In this document: piece by piece, positions 44,345 through 54,229 of the stretch
How the letters are laid out: the number at the start of each line of letters is the position of its first letter
How positions within the stretch are numbered: position 1 is the first letter of the stretch
Position numbers and translations under genes: made by a program
Source of the DNA: Symsagittifera roscoffensis
Taxonomy: Eukaryota; Xenacoelomorpha; Acoela; Convolutidae
NCBI RefSeq assembly: GCF_963678635.1
Contig: NC_087064.1
Coordinates: 11,270,819 to 11,334,818, forward strand
Direction of reading: 5' to 3'
DNA: 64,000 nucleotides
The notes under the pieces: generated by a model
Database searches by the model: none
Seen by the model: only the letters and a program-made list of their open reading frames with translations
Told to the model about the DNA's origin: nothing

Positions 44345-45872
44345 TTCCTTATTAATGTATCTGGTAACGCAAGGTTTTTTCCTGCTGTCCAAACTATATG
44401 TAAGTTTGGAAATTTCATTAGAATTAGTTGAAATCTATAAAGTCTATGATTTGGATTTGATTTTTGTGTAAAGAGAATATAATTGGTTTGTGATCTGTGA
44501 ATAAAACTGTTGGGTGTTTTGATCCAAGTATCAGAAATTCATATTATGTAAGTGTACAAATTATAGCTGTACATTCTCCCATTAGAGTTGAGAGTCGTAG
44601 CTCTGCTTGTGTGAGTAATCGTGAATTTGCTGATATAAGATTCATTTTATTTGTTCCACTAAGTGATTGTAGCAATGCTGCGCCGATGCCAAAATTTGAA
44701 GCATCGCACATTGCATAGAATGGTTGATTTGGATCTGGAATTGTGTTTGAAATTTGTTCTGTTAAAAGCTTTTTAATTTCTTCAAATCGTGTTTGTTGTT
44801 CAATGGTCCATTCAAAATTATTTTGTTGTCTGAGTATGTTATAGAAGGGTCTTAAGTATAATTGTATTTTGTAATTATTTTTACTTAAGAAATTTAACAT
44901 TTCAAGAAATTCTTGGATTTTCTTTTTATTTGTAGGTGGCTGAAGTTTTTGAATTGCATCAATGCGTGATTTTAATGGAGTGACAGTTTCTCGTTCTATA
45001 TTATGTCCTAAAAATTTAATGCTTGTTAGAAAGAAGTTTGATTTATCGGGGGCTGCCTTCAGATTTTCGTTCTGAAGTATTTTATGATAGTGTTCTAAAA
45101 CTGTAAACATTTCTTCTTTAGTTTGTGATTGCAAAAAAACATCATCTAAGTATGTGATTGCATTTTTCTTGAGTATTAGTGGTCTAAAAATTTTACACAT
45201 AAAAGCTGAAAAAGCTGCTGGTCCTATGGATGATATTCCATAGAATAAGCGATTAAATTCATATTGTTGATTTCCAACAATAAATTGTGTTAAACGTCGT
45301 TATTGTTCATCTAGCGGCATTTGATTATAAGCACTATTCATATCTGCGGTTGTGAAATTTTTACCATTTATCTTTGTTAAGATAACTTGTATGGGTTCAA
45401 TAGGCTAATTGCATTTTGATTCGTCAATTAGTGAATTGAGGTATCTAGCGTCTCAAAACTATTTTTAGTGATTCACGTTTTGCTAGAATGATAACAGGGT
45501 TGATGAAGGTGTTACCTTTTGGTTTTTTACTGGTGAGATAATTTCGTATTGTTCTAAAATGTCAAGTAATCTGTTTACCTTGTCATGTAAGTGAATCGGT
45601 ACTTTACTTGCTCTTTGTTTTTTGAAAACTGCGTCAGGTTTCAACGGGAGGTGTAGTGATGAACTAATTTTTCCAACGTCAAATTTTGATGTTGCATAGA
45701 CTGTTGAATATTTTAACAGTTGTTTTGCTAATTTATCAAATTCATTTTGTGTGATTTGTGAGTGTTCAAAATTAAACATTGTTAAAAACTTTTGTTGCTC
45801 TTTTGTGTAATTTGTTATAGTGAATGTCGGTTTAAAATTTGGTGTATATATATTCCCTGATAGTGGTTTCAA
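44345..45872 (-). pseudogene. Ty3/gypsy reverse transcriptase and RNase H, copy B
   Basis: RT begins in the frame 45872-45483 (QLLKYSTVYATSKFDVGKIS); the palm motif is TYLDDVFLQSQTKEE in the frame 45200-44544. RNase H is fuller than in copy A (FYAMCDASNFGIGAALLQ, AELRLSTLMGECTAII). Frames break near 45500-45200 and at 44545. At about 44355 it loses roughly 590 bp relative to copy A, the whole RNase H to integrase spacer. Confidence 0.85.
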
Positions 45873-46300
45873 GTCTTTCCGTTTTTGATTGTAAATGGGA
45901 TAAAATTTTGAAAAAAATGGTGGTTGTTTGTTTAATCTTTGAAAGAATGTTAGGGCTGTATTTATTGTTTTTGTCTATATCTTTGATATGGATCTTACTA
46001 TTTAAGATGTTGATTGTTGGTATATATTTAGATATAAATGGTATGCCAATGATATTGTGTTTAATATCAGTAATATGAAATATTTGTTTAAATGGTTTGT
46101 TTAAAATCTTGTTTTGTTCCATTGTTCTTGCGGGAAGAAAGAATAATTGGAGTTTTCCATAATTTACTAATGTTGATCCTTGTGCTGTTGCTAATTTACT
46201 AGAGGTTTCAAGATGTGTTAAATTTGGATGCAATGTTTTGATTTCATTCTATGTGGGAATATTAAAAAAATTTGATTCTGCTCTTGAGTCAATTAAAAAT
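45832..46300 (-). pseudogene. retropepsin-like protease, copy B
   Basis: The frame 46233-45832 (SSKLATAQGSTLVNYGKLQL, FKQIFHITDIKHNII) is the protease C-terminal part; the active-site Asp-Ser region lies upstream at about 46290 in degraded form (ctcttgagtcaatt on + strand, versus ctcctgagtcaatt in copy A, changing the Gly codon of DSG). About 380 bp of linker present in copy A is absent, so the protease frame runs straight toward the RT. Confidence 0.68.
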
Positions 46301-46474
46301 CAATTTCAAGATCAGGTGGTTGAAATTCATTGTTTCTTGGGCTCTCTAAGATAAATGGAATTGTCCAATTTTTTTCTCTTGGTTGTTCTTTTTGTATATT
46401 TTGATAAATATGTTTTGTGTTTGAGCATTGTGTTTCATCTTTTTTATCAGGTTTCAATACCGTGTTAATTTCGT

Positions 46475-48590
46475 TTATTCTTGTGTAGTTTGTGTATTTT
46501 TAATGGGTCCAATATAGTAATTGTGAAGGAGTTCCAATTGATTTTCATATAAATGTGAAGTGAAAGGTTGTTCAAATATGATAGTTTCATAGTCATTTTT
46601 GACTGTTATCATATTTACAGAGATGGTTTTTTCTGTATCACTTTCAGTATCCGATGATTCACAATTTATAAGATTTAGTTGTAAATCGTTACTTCCTGTG
46701 TCATCAATACCTGGGGGGTCTGAAGTTGTTTCTTCATTTGTTTGCACTTGATTATTGTGTCTTTGATGTTTTGGTGTGCTACTTCTGTATCGATATTTAG
46801 AATCGGGATAGCGGTTATGATTTGTATGTGGTGACTGGGAATAATTTCAGTATCGATTATTGTAACTTGAATTTCGATTCTGTGAATTATTTCGTGATCT
46901 GTTTTGATCGTTATCATTTGATCTGTGATAATTTGATCTACTATATGAAATATTCCTTGATCTATTGTTTGGAGAATTCTGATTTCGATTATTAGAATAA
47001 CTTCTATTTCTATTGTGTGAATAGTTTCTATTTCTGTCATATGATGAGTTTCCTGATCTATTATTGGAATAGTGTCTATTCCTTGGGTTTGAATGGGAAC
47101 TGGATCCAGAAACCAATTTTGTTGTGTTTGAATTCGGTTGTGAATAGTTATTTTGGTTAATTTGGCTAATCGATCGGCTATATCTGTTTTGTGAGAAATT
47201 TCGTGAATTTCCTCGTTCGGGTGATCTACCTCTATAACCTGAGTTATATGGTTATTGATTTCTTGAGTAGTTTGAGTTGCTTGGAAGTGGTTTTCCTGAA
47301 CTGTTATTACTATATATATTTTTGTTTGGTAGATTTTGATCTTTTTTCATGTATTGATAGAATGAATTATTTGGTTCTTTGTGCTTTTGAGGTTTATTCT
47401 GATTGTCTTGTTGTTTTTGTCTACACTCGGAAATGATGTGTCCGTATCGTCGACAATAATTGCACCATTTTTTGAAGGATGGTTTGTCTTTAAAGTTTGG
47501 ATGTCGTTCGTAGATATTTAGTATTTCAGTAATTTTTTCAATCAGGTCTGTGTCTGATTATTGTTTGTGATTTATATGTGTAGTATTTGTTTCAATCCGA
47601 TTAACATATTGTAGTTTTAGATTTTCTGTTTCTTCGAGTTTCATTATGATTTCTGCCTGTTCTAGTTTATCTACAAATTTTCGAAAATATAAATCTGGAT
47701 CTCGAATTGAGGAAGGATGAGATGCTTTCTGTTTTATAGCTATTTTCCTTAATTGAGGTGTTAAGGTCATCATTAAAATTTCTGTCAATTTTGTGTTTTT
47801 TTAATCATGTGTATTAAGTGAATATGCTTTTCGAACTAGTGTTTCGATTCGTACTGCTAATTGTTTAATTGTTTCATTTGAAAATCTGCGTTTTTCGTTG
47901 CTTAAAACTCTTTGATGTTGTTTGTTTCGTTCAGAATCAAACATTTTTGAAAATTCTTGTGTGAATCTTTTCCAATCTGATTTTATTTCTATGGGTAATA
48001 CTGAAAACCATTTTTGGGCTGCGCCATCTAGTGTTATTTGTGTTAACGCTGTGCGTCTATGAATCCATTTTTGATGGAGTGGCGTATTAGTTGGTTCGAG
48101 TCCTATATTTAAAATTAAATTTGCTGTTACTGCATGTAAATAATATTCTACAGAATTTTCAGGGTCTTTTCCTGTGAATAAAATTAATGGTTTATTCGAT
48201 ATTATTGATGATCCACCCATGAGGTATAGATTCATAGTCATCTGTAGTGATTCTGCGGCATTTAGCATTTGTGAAAAATTTTAAAGTTGATTTTTTGTGA
48301 TTTCATGTTGCTGAAGGTAATATGGGAGCGGTATTTCATTTTGCATTTGGGTTGGTTGATAAGAATGCAATGATATTGGGTTTTGTGGTTGTATTGGTTG
48401 AAAAAATTGTGTGTTAAATGGGTTTTGTATATGCATATGTCCTGGATTTTGCCTATCTGTTGGATTTTGTGGGTAAATTTTCATATTTTGAGATGGTTGA
48501 GAATGTAGCGGTCTCTGTGTGCGATATGCTTTAGTATATGGTGCAAAAAAATCTGGTTGATGATAATGATCATCTAATTATAATTATAGT
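46475..48590 (-). pseudogene. Gag, copy B, with CCHC zinc knuckle
   Basis: One minus-strand frame can be followed over almost the whole length from about 48575 to 46475, broken by in-frame stops at about 48281, 47801, 47558 and 46847 and by local changes between 47070 and 46750. It has the same N-terminus (HYHQPDFFAPYTKAYRTQRP), capsid region (HQKWIHRRTALTQITLDGAA, RFTQEFSKMFDSERNK), CCHC knuckle (WCNYCRRYGHIISEC, about 47467-47420) and Asn/Arg/Ser-rich tail. The tail has about 140 bp more RS/NR-type repeat (46790-46990) than copy A. Confidence 0.85.
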
Positions 48591-48593
48591 TAT

Positions 48594-49005
48594 CATTTAA
48601 ATAGACTTTGAATTATTGTACCTGTGAATGTGGTCAATGATTTGGGAAAGTTGGAGATATATTTCAAATAGGGAGTAGAAAATTTAAAAAAAATATTGCA
48701 AAAATATTATTAAAATGATTATAAAAGCTTCAAAAGTATCGATTAAAAGTATGAACAAAAATTTGAATAGTATGAAAAATTTTATGAAAAGATTTAAGAT
48801 TGTATTTTAAGATATTGACTGATTGAGAGAAGAGCATTTAAGAAATGATTCCTTCGTCGAATATTTTTTGTTGTTTGGGGCGAGATTCAGGTGTGGTCGG
48901 GTTATTTATTGGTTTTTTGACAAGTGGGCTGAGTTTTGTGAAAAAAAGTTGGGGGCTAATTTTATGGTGTTCGGGAGGTCCTCTTTGCTTTATTTTTATT
49001 TGATA
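48594..49005. repeat. R repeat, copy 1, truncated to about 410 bp
   Basis: It matches the gag-proximal half of the R repeats (from ttatttttattt to ttaaatagactttgaatt). The pol-proximal 400 bp is missing. The junction at about 49005 (+ strand tttatttttatttga|tagtaatcatcatcatc) falls in gag-like codons, with the shared string atttttatttg as possible microhomology. Confidence 0.78.
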
Positions 49006-49190
49006 GTAATCATCATCATCAGATAATAAGTAATTTGTGTTATAAGGTGTTTGTTGTTTATTTTTATTCTATTGAAAAAATGGGTAATTGTCACTATAAT
49101 CCTGTGTAGGTTGTGGATTATCTGGAAAATTTACTGAATTTTTGGGAGAGGTTGATTTGTTTTTGGTTGGTGTGCATAATTATAAGTGTG
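49006..49190 (-). pseudogene. 5' part of the gag gene, severed from the rest by the R repeat
   Basis: The minus-strand frame reads SVNFPDNPQPTQDYSDNYPF, an in-frame TAG, then KQQTPYNTNYLLSDDDDYYQ, where R starts. The string of Asp codons followed by Tyr-Gln is the same as at the start of the gag copies (DDDYHQP), so this looks like the original gag N-terminal region, cut when the R-gag-pol unit was duplicated. Confidence 0.5.
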
Positions 49191-49639
49191 CAAAAGTTAT
49201 AAGGTAAAAGTTATAAGTTTCTGCAAAAGTGTTTCTTGTGAACGTTTTTCGTGTTTTTGACGGTTCTGTCACTGGTCTATATGTTTGAATATTTTGGAGC
49301 AACCGAAGGTTTCACGGTTGATTCTAAGGTTACCTGTGTTAGTGATGTATTTGTATTTCTTGGTGTTGTCAGATTTGGGTGTATTGGTGAAATACTTTGT
49401 TGTGTAGTTGTTGCTGTTGTTTGGACGATTTCTTCATTTATGAAGTGTCATGGTGTTTGAATATCTTGTTGTGTAAGATTTCTGGTTCCATTGAGATTTT
49501 CATTATGTATTACTGTTGAATTGAAGCTCTTATTTCGTATATCAGGTAAAAATGTATTTATAATTTAATGGTGTTGCGTCAATCGTTAGTGGTATTACTT
49601 TTACATAATCTCTGTGGAAAGATAATGTACTTATTGCTT

Positions 49640-49883
49640 GACTCGAGATATCTTGTGGAATATTTAGAAATGCTGGATGAGACCATTCAGGGTCCCAAAC
49701 TTAATCTGATTGTTCTGCAAGGACAGTGTCGTCATTGGTATTTTGAGGTCTGAAATTTTTTCTTGCTTGTGAAATTAAATCTAGATTGTGGGTAAAATAA
49801 TCTATTATAAACCATGCTAAAATCTTTTGCAAATCTAGTGTAGTGTTTTGTGAAACATCATCTTTGGTAAAATTTTCGCGCAT
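49640..49883 (-). CDS. unrecognised ORF of the element, gag-proximal (accessory ORF 3)
   Basis: A frame of 60 codons from ATG at 49883 (MRENFTKDDVSQNTTLDLQK, then hydrophobic ILAWFIIDYFTHNLDLI) stops at 49701 but continues past the stop in protein-like sequence (VWDPEWSHPAFLNIPQDISS) to about 49600. It is probably one longer gene broken by nonsense. No known domain. Located between the 5' LTR and gag. Confidence 0.4.
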
Positions 49884-50053
49884 TATATGTAGAAAAGTTG
49901 AAATACTGTGATTTCATTTCTTACTTTTGTATGTTTGGATGTTTCGGTTGGTGATATACTTTGATCTTCTGTTTTTTCTAATATAGATATATAACTATAT
50001 ATTATTGCAAAAACTTCGTTAGTGAATATGGAGTTTGCTCTTTGTGAATTATG

Positions 50054-50401
50054 TTATTTTATGCTTTTGATATATTCTATGAATACTTTTGAAAACTCTA
50101 ATTCAAAATCGTCTGTTTGAATTACATATTTACCATGGGCTGTTTGTGGTGTGCTGAATTTTATGGTGTAGATTACGTATTGTTGTGTTAGATTACATAT
50201 ATCTTTCAAATAATGTTCTATAATTTCTCTTTTGATTGTTGCATCCGGGAATTCTGCTTTGCATGGACTGATTCCTGGTTCAAACAAAATTACGAGTAAG
50301 TTTTTACAAAATCGTGTTTGTCCTCTATCATCGAGTGAATCTATTAGAAAAGGAAAAACTGCTTCTTCATCTGGACTTTCGTCACTTTGAGTGTGGCTCA
50401 T
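50054..50401 (-). CDS. unrecognised 115-aa ORF of the element (accessory ORF 2)
   Basis: ATG at 50401 to stop at 50054. It has an acidic N-terminus (SHTQSDESPDEEAVFPFLID), then a mixed alpha/beta-looking body (RFCKNLLVILFEPGISPCKA, EIIEHYLKDICNLTQQYVIY) with five cysteines and no low complexity. There is no signal peptide and I recognise no family. The frame is uninterrupted, unlike most of the element, and the residue mix is typical of a real protein. It sits between ORF 1 and ORF 3 on the same strand. Confidence 0.5.
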   Translation of the reverse strand: MSHTQSDESPDEEAVFPFLIDSLDDRGQTRFCKNLLVILFEPGISPCKAEFPDATIKREIIEHYLKDICNLTQQYVIYTIKFSTPQTAHGKYVIQTDDFELEFSKVFIEYIKSIK

Positions 50402-50540
50402 TTTTTCGTTTGATGACTGTTAATATATAACTATCAATGTGTCTAATTGGTTGATTCCAATTATACGGGTGTACTGGTTTGTGTTTATATTGCTTTTTTA
50501 TTCTTCTTTTTCCTCTTTTTGATGAATTTGAAGTTGTTTC

Positions 50541-50840
50541 TCAGTCGGAAAAACAATTGATCATGGATGGGCAATTTTTATTTATTGATTCTTTTAATTT
50601 ATATAGTTCGTCTAAATTGTTGGCTTCTGATTCAGAAAATGTGTTTCTATTTTTCGAAAATCTTTTTCGTGTATTTTGTCTTTGTTTGCTTATACTTTTT
50701 CTTTTAATTGTTTGTCGTTTTGTTCGAATGTATCCAACTGTTTGTGTATGTGGAGTTATTACAAGATCGTATTTTTGGTTGTCTATTTCAAAATTGTGTA
50801 AAACGATTAATTGTTTATTTCCTAAATTTTTGAATGACAT
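50541..50840 (-). CDS. unrecognised 99-aa basic ORF of the element (accessory ORF 1)
   Basis: ATG at 50840 to stop at 50541. N-terminal beta-like segment (LIVLHNFEIDNQKYDLVITP) followed by a strongly basic block (RTKRQTIKRKSISKQRQNTR KRF split across about residues 39-61) and an acidic/polar C-terminus. The basic block could be a nuclear-localisation or RNA-binding region, as in small regulatory proteins of complex retroviruses, but there is no sequence match to name. It is the first ORF after the 5' LTR and is uninterrupted. Confidence 0.5.
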   Translation of the reverse strand: MSFKNLGNKQLIVLHNFEIDNQKYDLVITPHTQTVGYIRTKRQTIKRKSISKQRQNTRKRFSKNRNTFSESEANNLDELYKLKESINKNCPSMINCFSD

Positions 50841-50879
50841 AAGGTTTAGTATGAGGGATGCAAGAAGTTATTAGTGATT

Positions 50880-52060
50880 TTTTATTTTCTTAGACTGTTA
50901 GTCCTTACAATTTTTTGATCAGCTTAACCTGGGTCTTTTTATTCAGGATTGCAGAGAAAAGTGTATTGATTCCGGAGAATGATGTTTTACTTTCGTGGCT
51001 AGTCTAAGTTAAGGTGTTAACTTACTTAATCTTACTTAGGGGTAGTGATTGTGTTCAAGGGTTGGAGAATAGTAAATCGATCCACAAGGTTCAGGTATAA
51101 TTAGAACGCAAGTAATTCGTTAGATACTTTTTTAAACTTACTAAGTCTAAGATCTATCCTGGGTCTGGTAAGAGGAGGGTTCAAGTGAAGGATGAATAAC
51201 CGAAGTTCTTCACTGTTTATCCTAAATTGAATGGTTAGTTTTATTTAAAAATTTCTATTAGACCTGGGTCTTTTGGAAAAGTTGGATTGTGAATCGACGT
51301 TTGAAGTCGTTAGACACTTGCTAAGTGGGTGGGGGAGAACAAAATTGTTCTTTTTGATCCAAGGACAAGCTTTGATGATCAGATTTTAAAATTAATGCGA
51401 TACAAAATATATAAAGATCCAAGGATAAGCCTTGATGATCTAATTTAAAATTAAGTGAATTTAACTTTAAGATGATTTAGATTTATTTAACAAAAGTTTT
51501 AGTTTTTAAATGATGTTAGTTAGCTTATGATTGCTGTTTTGTTTAGGTGATGAAGCTGGAAAACAGGATGATTTATAATTACTAACTATTTTTTATCATG
51601 CTACTAATTTTTATTTTTATTTTCAATAAAAATTTTTCAATTATGTTTTATATAATACTGCAGAAATTAAGGGAACGATCTGAGATCTTTTTATCAATCG
51701 TTATTGTACATTAATAATTTTGTTTAGCGCCTGAAATAATTATGAAGATTTTTTCAAAATTTTATGTTTGCAAATGAAAATCTAAATTCATTGCTAATAA
51801 GATTCTAAATATAAAAGTTTGTGTTGGCTTTTGCCGTGCAACCATGAAACTAAATGGTAACTTTCTACGTAGTCGTATATCGTCTCTTGTCCGAGGTCTT
51901 CTTCCAATACCGGGTAGTTCTAGTATTGTGCGGAATATCGGCTCTGATCTATTGAGTCGTAGAGACATTTCAATTAAGTTATTATCGTGTAACATTTTGA
52001 AAATGTTTTGTCTAATTTCTAATCTATATTTGGTTAATTCTAAGCTATTAAAGTCTTATT
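50880..52060. other. leader region of the element, no gene recognised
   Basis: 1.2 kb between primer-binding-like site and first ORF. It contains a repeated 'gatccaaggacaagc[t]ttgatgatc' segment (51356-51381 and again 51415-51440, about 60 bp apart). A + strand frame at 51844-52257 is antisense and runs into the LTR; I do not consider it a gene. Confidence 0.55.
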
Positions 52061-52080
52061 CGAGACTTATGTTCGCACCA
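52061..52080 (-). promoter_or_regulatory. primer-binding-like site
   Basis: On the element's strand, two bases after the LTR end (...CCTAACTCA tc) the sequence is TGGTGCGAACATAAG. The leading TGG pairs with a tRNA CCA end, as required for a minus-strand primer site. I cannot match the rest to a particular tRNA by eye. Confidence 0.45.
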
Positions 52081-52082
52081 GA

Positions 52083-52492
52083 TGAGTTAGGACCGATGTG
52101 GCTAACTCATAGGGTAATTTCGGATAAGGTACACCGCCTGCTCGTCACGCTATCTTATTTTCAGCCGGATAGATTCGTGCAACTTCTTAGTCTAATACCG
52201 ATCCTAATCTTACTCTTATATCTACTAGTCTCAGGGTGTTTAACTAGTCTCTGCTAGGCTCAATAGATCTAGAGTATACTGGCTTATTGCAACTGCTGAA
52301 GTTCTCTTTGAGAGGTAACTAATTTCTAAGTTAAATTCAAATCTCTCTGGTGCTGAAATTACAAGTAATTTCAGCACTTACAAATAAGTGGGTTGTTAGT
52401 TGGATGGATTAAGATTGGTTAATATTAAATAATTTACAGTGGTAAAATATCTAATTTATCCAATAATACAATGTAGTTTAGATCAGGTTCCA
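52083..52492 (-). repeat. LTR copy 4 (5' LTR of the long element)
   Basis: 410 bp, TGAGTTAGG...GGTTCCA on the + strand, followed by the flank cttt and then satellite sequence ccaatctgtcttt, which continues as in unit 1 at 12601. As the 5' LTR it should hold the promoter; on the minus strand I see ATATAAG (+ strand about 52216-52222) as a TATA-like box, which is speculative. Confidence 0.88.
52350..52377. promoter_or_regulatory. perfect palindrome in the 5' LTR
   Basis: The same GTGCTGAAATTAC/GTAATTTCAGCAC inverted repeat with AA spacer as at 18783-18810, perfectly kept here. Confidence 0.6.
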
Positions 52493-52810
52493 CTTTTCCA
52501 ATCTGTCTTTCAAAGATTCTAACAAATTTTTTTAATGATAACTTTCCCGATCTAGGTCCAAACTTTGAAAACAGTGACATACTTTTTTCAATCCGGTTTG
52601 AGTTTGCAATAATGATTATCGATGATAAATTGCTAATCCAGTGAAAAGAAAATTTTGTTCTTTCGTAGATCCAAGATTGAGAGATTTTTATTGATAATTT
52701 GGAAATGAACTATTGCTTACTCAACGTTGGATACCGCTTAATTTTAAAAAATAATTAGTTGATTGCTAATTTCATAGCTAATCAAATATTATTTAGAATA
52801 TTAAAAAATG

Positions 52811-53140
52811 GACCAGTTCCGGACACCAATTCGGCATAATTAGTGAGCTTGAATCCAGATACTGGAAAAAAGAACGCCGATGACTCGGAAAAAAAGCAAG
52901 ACGATGACAATGTCGCAACTCCTCGAATCTGTGTCGACCCAAGTTGTTTCTTTTAACGGGAAAAGATACGGAAAAAGCTTGATTAATGATACGGGAAAAA
53001 CTTGTCAATGTTGAAGAGAAAAACAGGTCCGGAAAAACTAATGAGAAATTAACCACTACTAAAAAACGGACGCTAAAAACATCATAAAAATTAAGTTCAG
53101 GATGAAATTGATAAAATTTTTAGGATCTTTTAACTAGTTC
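52811..53140 (+). pseudogene. pseudo-copy of exon A plus intron (copy 2)
   Basis: Near-identical to 12896-13230, including the shortened Asp tract (gacgatgacaatg), the exon end gaagagaaaaacaggtcc and the intron body. The frame is destroyed. Both copies share the same lesions, so they come from one damaged ancestor. Confidence 0.75.
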
Positions 53141-53559
53141 GACTTTTTTGCAAAAATGGGTGATTTATTACTAGGTTCGAAAGTTGCACAGGTTTAACCA
53201 TTGAACTATTTTTTCATAGGGGTGGTAATAACTCGAAGGGTTCAATTGCTAATCTTCATCAATTCCAAACAGTGGAAAACTAAAACAGAAGCTGAAAAAA
53301 AAACAAACAAATTTTTCCAGGTTGCTTCTTCAGCGAAAACAGAAGACAAGTGAGAAATTTTGGTTTTTAAATAGAAAGACGAACTTAATTCTAAAAAAGT
53401 TAGTTTTTGATTGAATATTCAAAAACAAACTGTGTATAATTAAATATCTTACCTTTTTCTTTAAAAAGCAATTATCTGAATGAATTCCATCGTCTGCTGT
53501 TTTTACACAATTTATACTAAATTGAATTGAAGTTGCAAGGCAACAGTTTTTGTACACAG

Positions 53560-53700
53560 AAGTTGTGATGGAGTTCCAAGCATTACGATGCCCAACTGTA
53601 TATTCTGTGCATCATTGTAAGCGGATTCCACAACAGGCTAAAATCAGATTTGTCGCGGAATCTGCAACATTGCTACTTTTTTTTTATATTCTTTGCTGTT
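53560..53700 (+). pseudogene. short fragment of exon B (copy 2)
   Basis: gaagttgtgatggagttccaagc as at 13649, with the same abrupt loss of similarity after 22 bases. Confidence 0.55.
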
Positions 53701-54229
53701 TCGGATTTCACAAAATAATACCTAAAAGACTATACCGGTCAAAGTCGCTCCGAAATTAGGCGAAATTGCGGAGTCCGCAACTGTGTTTGCGGAAACCAGT
53801 ACAGTTTGTGGAATCCACTAACAAATAATAAAACATGTGTATAGTTAAATTTAGCTGCTGTTGCGGAATCCGCAATTGTAAGCGAAATCCGCAAATTGAA
53901 GGTGGACTCCGCAAAGTGTAAAAAAATCGGTAATTTTTTTGCGGATTCCGTTCACATATACGTATATATGCAGTAGCGGTTAAAGTTATATCTTTTAAGT
54001 ACTAGATTAGGAACCAACTAGATCAGAATTTGGGATTAATGGAATCTCAAATGATAAACTTATTTGGCGCATTGTTGTGCTTAGTGTTTCTAAGCACTCT
54101 CAACCCAATGGACTCCAAATAATGAATTATTCCATATTTATTCCGTATTATTCTAGTATTTGGGATTCCATATACTGACCAGTATTTTGGAACGATGGAA
54201 TCCCAATTACTAACCAAAATCGGCAATAT

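Larger units (their letters stand above)
29315..52492 (-). mobile_element. very large Ty3/gypsy LTR element with env-like gene and tandem gag-pol (23.2 kb)
   Basis: The 410-bp LTRs at 29315-29724 and 52083-52492 have the same 4-bp flank: cttt (29311-29314) on the left and cttt (52493-52496) on the right. The unoccupied site is seen at 12590-12610 (gattggagctattccaatctg). All retroelement frames are on the minus strand, so the 52083 LTR is the 5' LTR. Order: LTR, primer-binding-like site, leader, three small ORFs, gag start, R repeat, gag-pol copy B, R, gag-pol copy A, R, env-like ORF, P/S/T tail ORF, 3' untranslated region, LTR. RT and integrase motifs place it in Ty3/gypsy (Metaviridae). Every ORF is damaged. 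Confidence 0.85.

Noticed and set aside
35243-49005. R repeats as LTRs of a nested element
   Set aside because: No TG...CA ends, no primer-binding site at the gag side, and different outer junctions; a duplicated intergenic segment explains them better, though it is kept as an alternative in the findings.
51844-52257. 137-codon + strand ORF running from the leader into the 5' LTR
   Set aside because: It is antisense to the element and crosses the LTR border; the part outside the LTR has no counterpart.
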